A stretch of 64,000 bases of DNA, taken from Pseudomonas sihuiensis (lineage in GTDB: Bacteria; Pseudomonadota; Gammaproteobacteria; Pseudomonadales; Pseudomonadaceae). The stretch spans positions 4,340,001 to 4,404,000 of the forward strand of contig NZ_LT629797.1 of NCBI RefSeq assembly GCF_900106015.1, read 5' to 3'. Positions within the stretch are counted from its first letter, which is position 1. The number at the start of each line of letters is the position of its first letter. The position numbers and the translations under genes are program-made. This document shows positions 10,660 to 20,463 of the stretch, piece after piece. The notes below the pieces were generated by a model, which did no database searches, was not told where the DNA came from, and saw only the letters and a list, made by a program, of their open reading frames with translations.

Positions 10660-12735
10660 ATGCGTTTCAAGCTGACCTGCATTGTCCTGTTGCCCGGGCT
10701 TGCAATGGCCGAGCAGACGCCCTACGAGTTCGACGAACTGGTGATCACCGGCAGCCGCTACCAAGCCAGCGGCTGGCAACTGCCCTTCTCGGTCAACCGC
10801 ATCGATGCCGAGCAGGCGACGCTGGGCAAACCAGGCGTCAACCTGTCCGAAGCCCTAGGCAGCGTGCCGGGGGTGGTGGCGCAGAACCGCCAGAACTATG
10901 CGCAGGACCTGCAGATTTCCTCGCGCGGCTTTGGCGCGCGTTCGGCCTTCGGCATCCGTGGCATCAAGCTATTGGCCGACGGTGTGCCACTGTCCAACCC
11001 CGACGGTCAGGGCCAGGCGGCGACGTTCGATCTCGATACCCTGGAGCGCATCGAGGTGCTACGCGGTCCCTTCGCTAGCGTCTACGGCAGCAACTCAGGC
11101 GGCGTCATCCAGATGTTTTCACGCGATGGCGAAGGTGCGCCCAAGGTGTCCGTCGACACCTCGCAGGCTGCCTACAGCACCAGTCGTACCCGGGTCGCCG
11201 CCGAGGGCGGCAACGACAAGGCCGGCTTCATCATCAATCGCTCGCACTTCGAGACCGATGGCTACCGCGACCACAGCGGCGCCATCCTCGACAAGACCTT
11301 CGCCAAGCTGACCCTGTACCCGGATGACGCGAGCAAGCTCAGCCTGAGCGTCAGCGAACTGGATCAGAACGACACACAAGACCCGCAGGGTCTGACCTGG
11401 GCGCAGGTACAGAACAACCTCCGCGCCGCCGCCCCCAGCGCCCTGCTGTTCAACACACGCAAGACCGTCGACCATCGCCAGTTCGCCCTTAACTACGAGC
11501 GCAGCTTCGCCGCCGGCACCTGGCAGAGCACGGTCTACAGCGGTACACGACGGGTGATCCAATACCAGTCGATTGGCAAATCGTTCCAAGAAAACAACCC
11601 AACACAATCTGGTGGAGTGATCGATTTCGAACGGCGCTTCCACGGTATTGGCAACCGCTGGATCCAGTCGTTCGACCTCGGCAGCAGCCTGCTGACCATC
11701 ACCACCGGCCTGGATTACGACCATTCACGCGACGATCGCCAGGGCTATGAGAACTTCGTCGGCAGCACCCTGGGCGTCAAAGGCGATCTGCGCCGCGACG
11801 AGCGTAACGAGGTCACCAGCCTGTCGCCCTATGTCCAGGCTGCCTGGCAGCTGGGCAAGCTCGACCTGCAGGCCGGCCTGCGCCACAACCAGGTGGAATT
11901 CGAGGTGGACGACCGCTTCCTGAGCAATGGCGATGACAGCGGCTCGGTCACCTACCGCGAGCTGACGCCAACCCTGGGCGCCAGCTACGCCTTGTCGCCA
12001 GACCTGAATGTCTACGCCAGTTGGGGCAAGGGTGTGGAGACGCCGACGCTTAACGAGTTGTCCTATTCGGGCGCCGACAACAGCTTCGGCTTCGACCTCA
12101 AGCCGGCCACCAGCGAGCAGTTCGAAGTTGGCCTCAAGGCGCGTCTGGGCGAGGCGAGCAGCCTGCAACTGGCGCTGTTTCAGATCGATACCGACGACGA
12201 ACTGGTGGTCGAATCAGCCAGTGGCGGTCGCTCACGCTTCCAGAATGCCGCCCAGACCCGCCGTCGCGGCGTCGAGCTGGCTCTGGAAAGCCAGCTGAGC
12301 GAAACCCTGCGCGCCAATCTCGCCTACACCCAGATCGATGCCGTCTACAGCCAGGACTTCACCAGCAACGGCCGGCTGATCGAGTCGGGCAACCACCTGC
12401 CGGGCATTCCCGCGCGCACCCTCTATGGTGAGCTGGCCTGGCAACCGCTGGAATGGTTCAGCAGCAGCGTCGAAGGCCTTTATCGCAGCAAGCTCTACGT
12501 CGAGGACAGCAACACCGCCAAGGCGGCGCCCAGCTACGCGCTGTTCAACTGGCAGGCGCGCTTCGAACAGAAGGCCGGCGCGCTGACCTTCAACCAGGTG
12601 CTGCGTATCGACAACCTGCTGGATCGCCAGTACATCGGCTCGGTGATCGTCGGCGATGGCAACGGCCGCTATTACGAACCCGGCCCTGAGCGCGCCTGGT
12701 ATGTCGGCGCAGGCGTGCAGTACCAGTTTGATTGA
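10660..12735 (+). CDS. TonB-dependent outer-membrane receptor, PqqU/YncD-like
   Basis: A 691-residue receptor with a short signal peptide ending AMA, a TonB-box-like segment (DELVITG, about residues 25-31), a plug domain (about 40-155) and a 22-strand barrel ending in F-D. Compared from memory with E. coli YncD (PqqU), the shared stretches are unusually close: QNRQNYAQDLQ, the RGFG.RS.(F/Y)GIRGI region, PDGQGQ, GYRDHSGA, LRRDERN, NELSY, the DTDDE.VV.S.SGGR region and NGRYYEP. PqqU imports pyrroloquinoline quinone. Its position 412 bp after the PQQ dehydrogenase module supports a PQQ uptake role. The TonB-receptor call is certain. The PQQ ligand is inferred from family resemblance and context; a siderophore remains possible. 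Confidence 0.85.
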   Translation: MRFKLTCIVLLPGLAMAEQTPYEFDELVITGSRYQASGWQLPFSVNRIDAEQATLGKPGVNLSEALGSVPGVVAQNRQNYAQDLQISSRGFGARSAFGIRGIKLLADGVPLSNPDGQGQAATFDLDTLERIEVLRGPFASVYGSNSGGVIQMFSRDGEGAPKVSVDTSQAAYSTSRTRVAAEGGNDKAGFIINRSHFETDGYRDHSGAILDKTFAKLTLYPDDASKLSLSVSELDQNDTQDPQGLTWAQVQNNLRAAAPSALLFNTRKTVDHRQFALNYERSFAAGTWQSTVYSGTRRVIQYQSIGKSFQENNPTQSGGVIDFERRFHGIGNRWIQSFDLGSSLLTITTGLDYDHSRDDRQGYENFVGSTLGVKGDLRRDERNEVTSLSPYVQAAWQLGKLDLQAGLRHNQVEFEVDDRFLSNGDDSGSVTYRELTPTLGASYALSPDLNVYASWGKGVETPTLNELSYSGADNSFGFDLKPATSEQFEVGLKARLGEASSLQLALFQIDTDDELVVESASGGRSRFQNAAQTRRRGVELALESQLSETLRANLAYTQIDAVYSQDFTSNGRLIESGNHLPGIPARTLYGELAWQPLEWFSSSVEGLYRSKLYVEDSNTAKAAPSYALFNWQARFEQKAGALTFNQVLRIDNLLDRQYIGSVIVGDGNGRYYEPGPERAWYVGAGVQYQFD

Positions 12736-13317
12736 TTAGGGGCGGGGCAGATGAGCTCCGTTCTCCTACCTGCTGAGGTAACTCACTGTTAGAGCGCTGA
12801 GGAACAGAGCACTTCATCAACAGTAAGTTGTAGTCGTCCGTCAGGTGGTCGCACAGTACATCGGCCTCGGCCTGTCCTTGGTTGCTCAGCCAAGTTCTGA
12901 CATCCACTCTGTTTCAGGCTCCTGGAAATGCCTCATTGGAGGGTTGTTCCTGTCGTTACGATGACGGCTCCTACCCGCCTTGATACGGGTAGTGCCAGAG
13001 TATCTGCCGAAATTCAATGCTGGTGTAGTGGGCAACCCTGATCAGGGTGAAACAATTAGCTGTTGCGGGCATTTTCGGGGCTCGTAATTTCCGTGTCGTG
13101 ATCTGCGAGTCAGGTCGATTGGATAGGTCTATCCAACGATGCGGGGGCATACAAGTCCATTACTGCATCCAGGTAGGAGTTAGATCAAGCGATTACCTGC
13201 GCAGACGTATGTCACCACACCGCGTTGGGCTGGGGCGCTCACTTTGAACTGTCGAAGAGGGCTCGCTTCATGAGGAAACCGGCCCGAGGGCCGGTTGTTC
13301 AGCGTTTTTAACCTGCG
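12736..13317. other. Intergenic region between convergent pqqU-like and paaZ genes
   Basis: No supported gene in 582 bases; a 66-codon frame at 13047 has no family features. A small dyad CTACCCG (12971-12977) / CGGGTAG (12986-12992) is present. A GC-rich hairpin at 13277-13296 (AACCGGCCC / GGGCCGGTT) lies just after the paaZ stop and probably ends that transcript, though without a T tract. Confidence 0.4.
13277..13296 (-). terminator. Hairpin after paaZ
   Basis: A 9-bp perfect GC-rich palindrome with a minimal loop, 21 bases past the paaZ stop codon. There is no T tract on the transcribed side, so it is only a terminator candidate. Confidence 0.45.
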
Positions 13318-15378
13318 TTACTGCGCCTGTGGACGTTTCAGTACTAGGGTCAGGATGTCGTAGCTGGCTACCAGCTCGCCGAGCTGGTTGCTGACTTCCA
13401 CATCCCAGGCCACCACGCCCTGAGGCTCGCCTTTGGGGCTCTTCTTGCCCTGGTCGATCTTGCGTTTGCAGGTCAGGCGCGCCTGGATGGTGTCGCCGAT
13501 GCCCACCGGGTTGATGAAGCGCAGGGTGTCCAGGCCGTAGTTGGCCAGTACCGGGCCCGGTGCCGGGGAGACGAACAGGCCGGCGGCAGCGGAGAGCACG
13601 AAGTAGCCGTGGGCGATGCGTTTGCCGAACTGCGACTCCGTGGCTGCCAGCTCGTCGAAGTGCATATAGAAGTGATCGCCCGACAGGCAACCGAAGTTGA
13701 CGATGTCCGCTTCGGTGACGGTGCGGCGGTGCGTCAGCAGGGATTCGCCGATCTGCAGTTCGTCGAAGTAACGGCGGAACGGATGCACCTCGGTCTCGAT
13801 CACCTGGGCACCGCGCACGTGCTCGCGGGTCACCGCGGCCAGCATGCTCGGCGAGCCCTGGATGGCGGTGCGTTGCAGGTAATGCTTCACTGCACGCACG
13901 CCGCCCAGCTCCTCGCCGCCGCCGGCCCGGCCCGGGCCGCCGTGCTTGAGCACCGGCAACGGTGAGCCGTGGCCGGTGGATTCGGCAGCGGCTTCGCGGT
14001 CGAGGATGTGTACGCGGCCATGCAGGGCGGCCATCACCGGCACTGCACGGGCGGCGACGGCCGCATCCTTGGTGACCAGGCTGGCCACCAGGCTGCCCTT
14101 GCCGCGGGCGGCCAGGGCGATGGCTTCGTCCAGGTCGTCGTAGGCCATCAGGGTGCTGACCGGGCCGAAGGCCTCGATGTCGTGGGCACCGCCTTCGGCG
14201 TGCGGATCGCGTGCACGCAGCAGGGTGGGGGCGAAGAAGGCACCTTCGTTGACGCCCTCGCCACGGGGGGCGAAGCCGTCCTGGGCGCCGAACAGCAACT
14301 CGCTACCGGCCAACAGGGCTTGCAGGCGCTCGCCAACGTCAGCCTGCTGCGCGTGGGAGGCCAGCGCGCCCATCTTCACGCCCTCCACCGAGGGGTCGCC
14401 CACCACTACCTTGGCCAGGCGCTCACGCAGGCGCTCGGCCACGGCGTCGATGTGTTTCGCCGGGACGATGGCACGGCGGATGGCGGTGCACTTCTGCCCG
14501 GCCTTGACGGTCATCTCGCGGGCCACTTCCTTGACGAACAGGTCGAACTCCGTATCGTCCGGGGTGACTTCCGGGGCGAGGATGGCGCAGTTCAGCGAGT
14601 CGGCCTCGGCGTTGAAGGGGATCGAGTTGCGCACCAGGTTGGCGTTGACCCGCAGCTTGGCGGCGGTGTCGGCGGAGCCGGTGAAGGTCACCACGTCCTG
14701 GCCTTGCAGGCGGTCCAGCAGGTCACCGGTGCCGCCGATGATCAGTTGCAGGCTGCCTTCGGGCAGCAGGCCGGACTCATGCATCAGGCGCACCGTGGCC
14801 TCGGTCAGGTAGCTGGTGGCGCTGGCCGGTTTGATGATGCAGGGCATGCCGGCGAGGAAGGTGGGGGCGAACTTTTCCAGCATCCCCCAGATGGGGAAGT
14901 TGAAGGCGTTGATGTGCACGGCCAGGCCGCCGCGCGGCACCAGGATGTGGCTGCCGGCGAACAGGTTCTGCTTGCCCAGGGGCATGGCCGGGCCTTCGTG
15001 GACGATGTTGCCGGAGGGCAGCTCACGGGCGCCGACGCCGGCATAGGCGAACAGGGTGCCGGTGCCGCCCTCGATGTCGATCCAGCTGTCGGCACGGGTG
15101 GCGCCGCTGTGGTGGGAAATGGCGTAGAGCTGTTCCTTGCGCTCGTTGAGGTACAGCGCCAGGGCCTTGAGGCGCGCGGCGCGCTGCTGGAAGTCCAGGG
15201 CCATGAGCGCCGGGATGCCGCGCGAGCGACCGAAGTCCAGGGCTTCGGCGAAGTCCAGCGCCTCTTCGTGGGTGCGGAACAGGGGCTGGCCGTTGACCGC
15301 GCTGCGCAGTAGCTGGGCGCCGTGTTGGCCGATCCAGCGGCCACCGATGAAGCTTTGCAGGGTGGGGGCGTTGCTCAT
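13318..15378 (-). CDS. paaZ: Bifunctional oxepin-CoA hydrolase / 3-oxo-5,6-dehydrosuberyl-CoA semialdehyde dehydrogenase PaaZ
   Basis: A 686-residue cytosolic fusion that opens the oxepin-CoA ring and oxidises the resulting aldehyde in the aerobic hybrid phenylacetate pathway. The N-terminal ALDH domain (about 1-520) has the nucleophile in GQKCTAI (C297). The C-terminal MaoC-like (R)-hydratase domain (about 535-680) carries CLSGDHFYMHFDE with D568 and H573, matching the known D...H catalytic pair of E. coli PaaZ. ATG 15378 follows GGAG at good spacing; an upstream start would add six residues. It is the last gene of the transport-paaZ segment, 58 bp after the porin. Both active sites look intact. 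Confidence 0.96.
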   Translation of the reverse strand: MSNAPTLQSFIGGRWIGQHGAQLLRSAVNGQPLFRTHEEALDFAEALDFGRSRGIPALMALDFQQRAARLKALALYLNERKEQLYAISHHSGATRADSWIDIEGGTGTLFAYAGVGARELPSGNIVHEGPAMPLGKQNLFAGSHILVPRGGLAVHINAFNFPIWGMLEKFAPTFLAGMPCIIKPASATSYLTEATVRLMHESGLLPEGSLQLIIGGTGDLLDRLQGQDVVTFTGSADTAAKLRVNANLVRNSIPFNAEADSLNCAILAPEVTPDDTEFDLFVKEVAREMTVKAGQKCTAIRRAIVPAKHIDAVAERLRERLAKVVVGDPSVEGVKMGALASHAQQADVGERLQALLAGSELLFGAQDGFAPRGEGVNEGAFFAPTLLRARDPHAEGGAHDIEAFGPVSTLMAYDDLDEAIALAARGKGSLVASLVTKDAAVAARAVPVMAALHGRVHILDREAAAESTGHGSPLPVLKHGGPGRAGGGEELGGVRAVKHYLQRTAIQGSPSMLAAVTREHVRGAQVIETEVHPFRRYFDELQIGESLLTHRRTVTEADIVNFGCLSGDHFYMHFDELAATESQFGKRIAHGYFVLSAAAGLFVSPAPGPVLANYGLDTLRFINPVGIGDTIQARLTCKRKIDQGKKSPKGEPQGVVAWDVEVSNQLGELVASYDILTLVLKRPQAQ

Positions 15379-15436
15379 GGGAATTCTCCGTGACAAAGGC
15401 CGGCACCAGGGGTGCCGGCCGGGGTTCGTGGTTGGC

Positions 15437-16669
15437 CTACCAGAGGGCGAGGGTGTAGCCGAGGATCAGGCGGTTCTCGTCGAGGTCGGTGCTCAGGCCG
15501 TTGCCCGAGCGGAAGGTGACGTTGCGCCAGCGCAGGCTCAGGCCCTTGAGGTCGCCGCTCTGGATGACGTAGGCGAGGTCGCTGTCGCGTTCCCACTCTT
15601 CGCCGTGATCACCGCTGGCGGTCTTGGCGTTGCGGCCGTCGACGTAGCGGGTCATGAAGCTCAGGCCCGGCAGGCCAACGGCGGCGAAGTCATAGTCGTA
15701 GCGCAGTTGCCAGGCGTCCTCCTCGGCGCGGGTGAAGGTGTTGTAGGTCACCAGGTTCACCACGTAAGGGTCGCCGCCGTTGAGGAAGGGAAAGGCGCTG
15801 CTGCCGGACATGCGCTGGAACGCGGCGCTGATGCGGTGCCCACCCTGGCTCAGGCTGAACATGGCGTTGAGGTTACGGTTGTCGATGCGCCCGGCATGTG
15901 CGGCGCCGTCGCCACGGCTGTCGAAGTAGCGCAGGTCGCTCTTCAGGCTGAAGCCGCCGGGCAGCGGCAAGCTGTGCACCAGGCCGGCGAACTGCTGACG
16001 GTAGATGTCGTCGAGCTTGCCGTAGTAGTAGCTGGCCGCTAGCTGCGGGGTGATGGCGTAGGTGCCGCCGGCGAAATCGAAGGCATCGCTGCTGGCGGCG
16101 CCGTAGCCGATGTCGTCACGGCCGGAGGAGTCGCGCAGGTTGACGCGGGTCAGGCGGCCGCCGTTGAGGGTCAGACCGTCGACCTCCTGGCTGGTCAGCA
16201 TCCCGCCCTGGAAGGTGGAGGACAGCAGGCGGGTGTCGTTGTAGCTGACCACCGGTAGCTGCGGCTGCAAGGTGCCCAGGCGCAGCACGCTGTTGGCGGC
16301 GCGCAGCTTGGCGGTCAGACCCAGTTCGCTGTAGTCGTCCACCGGCTGCTTGTCGGCGGGATCGAAGGGCAGCAGGCCGGTGCCACGGCGGTCGCGGCTG
16401 GAATCCAGCTTGACGCCCAACTGGCCGATGGCGTCGAGGCCGATACCGACGCTGCCTTCGGTGAAACCGGAACTGATCCGCGCGGTGAAGCCCTGGGCCC
16501 ATTCTTCGGCCTTGGACTGGCCCGCGCCGTGCTGGCGGAAGTCGCGGTTGAGGTAGTGGTTGCGCAGCTCCAGGCTGGCCTTGCTGTCGTCGATGAAGCC
16601 GGCCAGGGCCGGTGTGGCCAGAGGCAGGGCCAGGGTGGCGAGCAGTGTGGTGGTGCGGTTGAGGTTCAT
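15437..16669 (-). CDS. OprD-family outer-membrane porin (phenylacetate-associated)
   Basis: A 410-residue OprD/OccK-type 18-strand porin for small carboxylates. The signal peptide MNLNRTTTLLATLALPLATPALA precedes the typical OprD start GFIDDSKASLELRNHYLNRD. Characteristic elements include FSLKSDLRYFDSRGDGAAH, LSFMTRYVDGRNA and the barrel end LILGYTLALW. The pseudomonad phenylacetate loci include such a porin (PhaK/PaaM). Here it lies 28 bp after the symporter gene and before paaZ, which supports phenylacetate uptake across the outer membrane. ATG 16669 starts the signal peptide; a TTG 18 bases upstream is an alternative. Confidence 0.9.
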   Translation of the reverse strand: MNLNRTTTLLATLALPLATPALAGFIDDSKASLELRNHYLNRDFRQHGAGQSKAEEWAQGFTARISSGFTEGSVGIGLDAIGQLGVKLDSSRDRRGTGLLPFDPADKQPVDDYSELGLTAKLRAANSVLRLGTLQPQLPVVSYNDTRLLSSTFQGGMLTSQEVDGLTLNGGRLTRVNLRDSSGRDDIGYGAASSDAFDFAGGTYAITPQLAASYYYGKLDDIYRQQFAGLVHSLPLPGGFSLKSDLRYFDSRGDGAAHAGRIDNRNLNAMFSLSQGGHRISAAFQRMSGSSAFPFLNGGDPYVVNLVTYNTFTRAEEDAWQLRYDYDFAAVGLPGLSFMTRYVDGRNAKTASGDHGEEWERDSDLAYVIQSGDLKGLSLRWRNVTFRSGNGLSTDLDENRLILGYTLALW

Positions 16670-16697
16670 TGTTGTTGTGTCCGTCAATCCGTTGGAG

Positions 16698-18341
16698 TCA
16701 GTGGCGGCTGGCAGCGCTGGCGCCGATGCCGGTCATGGAGCGGATGAACTGCGCCAGGTAGCGGCCGCGCTCCTGCCGGGCGCGCTCGGAGGTGTCGGTC
16801 ACCGAGAGCAGCCAGGCACTGAAGAAAGCCAGGCTCATGGAGAACAGCGCCGGGTTGGCGTAAGGGAACAGCGGCGTTTCGTGGTGCAGCACGTTGACCC
16901 ACACCGCCGGGCTCAGCACCAGCAGGACGATGGCCGAGAGCAGCCCGGCAAGGCTGCCGGCGACCGCGCCCCGAGTGGTCAGGCCCTTCCAGAACATGGA
17001 GAGGAACAGCACCGGGAAGTTGACCGAGGCGGCGATGGCCAGCACCAGGCCGGAGAGGAAGGCGATGTTCTGCGACTCGAAGAGCAGGCCGAGGATCACC
17101 GCCAGCACGCCGATGCCGAGGGTGGCGATACGCGAGACGCGCATTTCCTCGCGCTCGCTGGCCTTGCCTTTGCGCAGTACGCAGGCATACAGGTCGTGGG
17201 ACACCGCCGAGGCACCGGAGAGTGCCAGCCCGGCCACCACGGCGAGAATGGTGGCGAAGGCCACGGCGGAGATGAAACCGAGGAACAGGCTGCCGCCCAC
17301 CGCCTGGGACAGGTGCACCGCCACCATGTTGCCGCCGCCGATGATGGCGCCGGCGGCGTCACGGAACTCGGGATTGGTGCCGACCATGACGATGGCGCCG
17401 AAGCCGACCACGATCAGCAGCAGATAGAAGTAACCGATGAAGCCGGTGGCGTAGAACACGCTCTTGCGCGCTTCACGGGCGTCGCTGACGGTGAAGAAAC
17501 GCATGAGGATGTGCGGCAGACCGGCGGTGCCGAACATCATGCCCAGGGCCAGGGAGATGGCGTCGATGGGGTTCGACAACAGCCCGCCCGGGGCCATGAT
17601 CGCGCTGCCCTTGGCGTGCACCTCGGTGGCGGCGGCGAACATCGCCTCGGTGCTGAAACCGAAGTGGCGCAGCACCATGAAGGCCATGAAACTGGTGCCG
17701 GAGAGCAGTAGCACGGCCTTGATGATCTGTACCCAGGTGGTGGCCAGCATGCCGCCGAAGGTCACGTAGAAGACCATCAGCACGCCCACCAGCAGCACGG
17801 CTTGCAGGTACGACAGGCCGAACAGCAGCTCGATCAGCTTGCCGGCGCCGACCATCTGCGCCACCAGGTAGAGCAGCGCCACGGTCAGGGTGCCGAAGGC
17901 GGCGGTGATGCGGATCGGGCTCTGCTCCAGGCGGTAGGACACCACGTCCGCGAAGGTGTACTTGCCCAGGTTGCGCAGGCGTTCGGCGATCAGGAACAGG
18001 ATGATCGGCCAGCCGGCGAGCACGCCCAGGGCGTACAGCAGGCCGTCGTAGCCGTTCATGAACATCATCGCCGAGATGCCCAGGAAGGACGCCGCGCTGA
18101 TCATGTCGCCGGCGATTGCCAGGCCGTTCTGGAAGCCGCTGAGGCCGCCGCCGGCGGTGTAGAAGTCGGCGGTGGAGCGGGTGCGCAGCGCGGCCCAGCG
18201 GGTAATGCCGAGGGTGAACAGGACGAAGGCCAGGAACATGTAGATGGCCGTCCAGTTCAGTGGGCGGCCGCTGTCGGCGGCAAAGGCCAGCGGCGAGGCC
18301 AGCAGGCCGGCGCCGAGCAGCAGGGAGGTGAGTGCTTTCAT
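16698..18341 (-). CDS. paaL: Sodium/solute symporter (ActP/PaaL-type), phenylacetate permease candidate
   Basis: A 547-residue SSS-family permease beginning [21 protein letters not shown], like ActP, with about 13 membrane segments. Conserved sodium-site regions include [19 protein letters not shown] and [20 protein letters not shown]. Its ATG overlaps the DUF485 stop by four bases (ATGA), the arrangement known for actP-yjcH. Within a paa locus the substrate is most likely phenylacetate, as described for PaaL/PhaJ permeases. Acetate cannot be excluded by sequence. The operon continues into the porin and paaZ. Confidence 0.88.
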   Translation of the reverse strand: MKALTSLLLGAGLLASPLAFAADSGRPLNWTAIYMFLAFVLFTLGITRWAALRTRSTADFYTAGGGLSGFQNGLAIAGDMISAASFLGISAMMFMNGYDGLLYALGVLAGWPIILFLIAERLRNLGKYTFADVVSYRLEQSPIRITAAFGTLTVALLYLVAQMVGAGKLIELLFGLSYLQAVLLVGVLMVFYVTFGGMLATTWVQIIKAVLLLSGTSFMAFMVLRHFGFSTEAMFAAATEVHAKGSAIMAPGGLLSNPIDAISLALGMMFGTAGLPHILMRFFTVSDAREARKSVFYATGFIGYFYLLLIVVGFGAIVMVGTNPEFRDAAGAIIGGGNMVAVHLSQAVGGSLFLGFISAVAFATILAVVAGLALSGASAVSHDLYACVLRKGKASEREEMRVSRIATLGIGVLAVILGLLFESQNIAFLSGLVLAIAASVNFPVLFLSMFWKGLTTRGAVAGSLAGLLSAIVLLVLSPAVWVNVLHHETPLFPYANPALFSMSLAFFSAWLLSVTDTSERARQERGRYLAQFIRSMTGIGASAASRH

Positions 18342-18646
18342 GGGGCGAGCACCTCTTTGACCTTGTCGTTGAGCGGGTCGATGACGCTGTTGGTCTGCGC
18401 GACGTAGATGCCGGTCAGGGCGAACGACAGCAGGATCACGCCGACGCCCACCAGCATGCCGACGCTGGTGACGCCGCCGCTGAGGGACTGGCCGAGCGCG
18501 CCGGGGGCGAAGGCCACCAGCAGCACGAAGCCGTAGTAGATGACCAGCATGGCGGCGGTGAGGGACCAGGTGAGACGCTGCTTGCGCCGTACCAGCTGGA
18601 TGAAGTCCGGGTGCTGGCTGATGCGTTCGAGGTCGTGCGGGCTCAT
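18338..18646 (-). CDS. DUF485 small inner-membrane protein (YjcH-like)
   Basis: A 102-residue protein with two hydrophobic segments (about residues 28-49 and 62-84). It has the DUF485 hallmark start [22 protein letters not shown] and a conserved [14 protein letters not shown] after the second helix. The family almost always precedes an ActP-type symporter, here with a four-base overlap, so it is probably an accessory or assembly partner. The molecular role is not established. Confidence 0.9.
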   Translation of the reverse strand: MSPHDLERISQHPDFIQLVRRKQRLTWSLTAAMLVIYYGFVLLVAFAPGALGQSLSGGVTSVGMLVGVGVILLSFALTGIYVAQTNSVIDPLNDKVKEVLAP

Positions 18647-18710
18647 GTTTGCTCTCTCTTGTTGTGGTTGTAGAGGCGGTGCAACGCAGGTGAAGCGGGT
18701 GGAGTCCTTT

Positions 18711-18781
18711 GTAGGAGCGAGCTCTGCTCGCGAGCGAACACATGCTCAAGCCAACGTTTCGCCAGCAGAGCTCGCTCCTAC
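18711..18781. repeat. REP-type inverted repeat between paaE and the transport genes
   Basis: Arms GTAGGAGCGAGCTCTGCTCG and its near reverse complement (CAGCAGAGCTCGCTCCTAC, 18763-18781) flank a short spacer. The same core is found at 46783-46846. Such elements are typical pseudomonad REP/REPIN sequences. It may separate expression of paaABCDE from the downstream uptake genes. Confidence 0.9.
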
Positions 18782-18810
18782 GATTCGGGTGAGGCCTTGG
18801 CAGGGCGCTG

Positions 18811-19887
18811 TCAGAGTTGGTCGAAGTCGAGGACGACCTTTTCGCTGACCGGATAGGACTGGCACGAGAGCACGTAGCCGGCGGCCACCTCGTAGTCCTC
18901 CAGGGCGAAGTTGCTGTCCATTTCCACCTCGCCTTCGATGACCTTGCACTTGCAGGTGGAGCACACCCCGGCCTTGCACGAGTAGGGCAGTTCCAGGCCC
19001 TGGGCGTTGCCGGCGTCGAGCACGCTCTGGGTGTTGCGTGGCAGCTCGAAGTTCAGGGCGCGGCCGTCGCTGATGACGGTGATCTGGCTGCTGACGCTGT
19101 CGGCGCTGCGGGCTGCCTCGCGTGCTTCGCGGCGAGCGGCGCCGCCTTCGCTGGCGAACAGCTCGAAGTGGATGCGCTCGCTGGGCATGCCGTGCTCGCG
19201 CAATTGCTCCCGCACGGTTTCGGTCATGCTCTGCGGGCCGCAGATAAAGGCGGCGTCCAGCGCATCGACCTGGATCCAGCGGCTGAACAGCTGGCTGCAT
19301 TTGCCGGCATCGATATGACCGTTGTACAGATCCACGTCCTGTTGCTCGCGGCTGAACACGAAGATCAGGTTGAGGCGTTGCAGGTAGCGGTTCTTCAGAT
19401 CCTCCAACTGCTCACGAAACAGTGCCGAGGCGCTGGAGCGGTTGCCGTAGAGCAGGGTGAAGCGGCTTTGCGGTTCGCACTCGAGGGTGGTCTTGATGAT
19501 CGACAGGATCGGCGTGATGCCGCTGCCGGCGGCCACGGCTAGGTAGTTGCCGCGACGGCTGGGCTCGATGGGCACGAAGAAGCGGCCATCCGGCGGCATG
19601 ACTTCGAGCTGCTGGCCGACCCGTAGCTGGTCGTTGGCATAGCTGGAGAAACGGCCACCGGCTACGCGCTTGATGGCCACCCGCAGCTCGCCATCGCCGG
19701 TGCCGGTGCAGATGGAGTAGGAGCGCCGTACTTCCTCGCCGTCCAGCTCGGTGCGCAGCACCAGGTACTGGCCCTGGGTGAAGTGGAAGGCGTCGGCCAG
19801 GTCGCCGGGAACGTCGAAGGCGATGGACACCGCGTCACGGGTTTCGGCGCGGACGTCCTTGATGGTCAGGCTGTGGAACTTGCTCAT
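18811..19887 (-). CDS. paaE: 1,2-phenylacetyl-CoA epoxidase reductase subunit PaaE
   Basis: A 358-residue iron-sulfur flavoprotein that delivers NADPH electrons to the PaaA di-iron site. The FNR-type FAD domain has RRSYSICTG (about 50-60), and the NAD(P) domain has [15 protein letters not shown]. The C-terminal plant-type 2Fe-2S ferredoxin domain has [12 protein letters not shown] plus a fourth Cys in LSCQSYP. The order FAD, NADPH, 2Fe-2S is that of PaaE/PaaK reductases. ATG 19887 follows GGAG. It is the last gene of the paaABCDE set, 51 bp after paaD and before a REP element. Confidence 0.96.
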   Translation of the reverse strand: MSKFHSLTIKDVRAETRDAVSIAFDVPGDLADAFHFTQGQYLVLRTELDGEEVRRSYSICTGTGDGELRVAIKRVAGGRFSSYANDQLRVGQQLEVMPPDGRFFVPIEPSRRGNYLAVAAGSGITPILSIIKTTLECEPQSRFTLLYGNRSSASALFREQLEDLKNRYLQRLNLIFVFSREQQDVDLYNGHIDAGKCSQLFSRWIQVDALDAAFICGPQSMTETVREQLREHGMPSERIHFELFASEGGAARREAREAARSADSVSSQITVISDGRALNFELPRNTQSVLDAGNAQGLELPYSCKAGVCSTCKCKVIEGEVEMDSNFALEDYEVAAGYVLSCQSYPVSEKVVLDFDQL

Positions 19888-19938
19888 TGTTGTTCTCCGG
19901 CGGAGAAACATTGCGCTCGCGACGTTTCTCCCGCTCCT

Positions 19939-20463
19939 CTAGATGCACTTGAAGTAATCGAATGGTTCCAGGCAGTCCTTGCAGCGGTGCAGGGCCTTGC
20001 AGGCGGTGGAGCCGAATTCGCTGAGCCGTTCGGTATGAGCACTGCCGCACTGCGGGCAGCAGATCTCCACCTCTTCGCCGAGCAGGCTGCGCTTGCTGGC
20101 GCTGCCCTGTGGCGGGGCGATGCCGTAGGCGCGCAGCCGTTCACGGCCTGCGGCGCTGATCCAGTCCGTGGTCCAGGCGGGCGTCAGGCAGCGCTCTAGG
20201 CGCGGGGCGAAACCCGCCTGCAGCAGCGCCTGCTCGATGTCCCGTTCGATGACCTCGGTAGCCGGGCAGCCGGAGTAGGTGGGAGTCACCAGCACATGCA
20301 GGGTGCCGCCGTCGGGGCTCAGCGCGCGCACGATGCCGAGGTCGACCACGCTGACCACCGGGACTTCCGGGTCCATCACCGCGTCCAGTACCTGCCAGGC
20401 GCGATCGACGTCACCGGCCCCCAGGGGCGCGCGGTCGCTGGCGATCAGCTCACCAGCTGGCAT
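19939..20463 (-). CDS. paaD: 1,2-phenylacetyl-CoA epoxidase maturation protein PaaD
   Basis: A 174-residue DUF59/MIP18-type protein thought to help Fe-S or metal maturation of the epoxidase. The N-terminal domain has VMDPEVPVVSVVDLGIVR and PTYSGCPATEVIE. The C-terminus carries a four-cysteine cluster, CCPQCGSAHTE...ACKALHRCKDC, of PaaD type. ATG 20463 overlaps the end of paaC by 14 bases, implying translational coupling; its own ribosome binding site is weak. A longer open frame upstream is only read-through over paaC. Confidence 0.93.
   Translation of the reverse strand: MPAGELIASDRAPLGAGDVDRAWQVLDAVMDPEVPVVSVVDLGIVRALSPDGGTLHVLVTPTYSGCPATEVIERDIEQALLQAGFAPRLERCLTPAWTTDWISAAGRERLRAYGIAPPQGSASKRSLLGEEVEICCPQCGSAHTERLSEFGSTACKALHRCKDCLEPFDYFKCI

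Noticed and set aside
10460..10675. 71-codon open frame before the PqqU-like receptor
   Set aside because: No ribosome binding site, no recognisable family, and it runs into the receptor start in another frame.
13047..13247. 66-codon open frame between the receptor and paaZ
   Set aside because: No family features, odd composition and no neighbouring operon; most likely chance.
13969..15312. 447-codon plus-strand frame inside paaZ
   Set aside because: Antisense of paaZ, low-complexity G/A/H/Q-rich translation typical of reverse-strand reading in GC-rich DNA.
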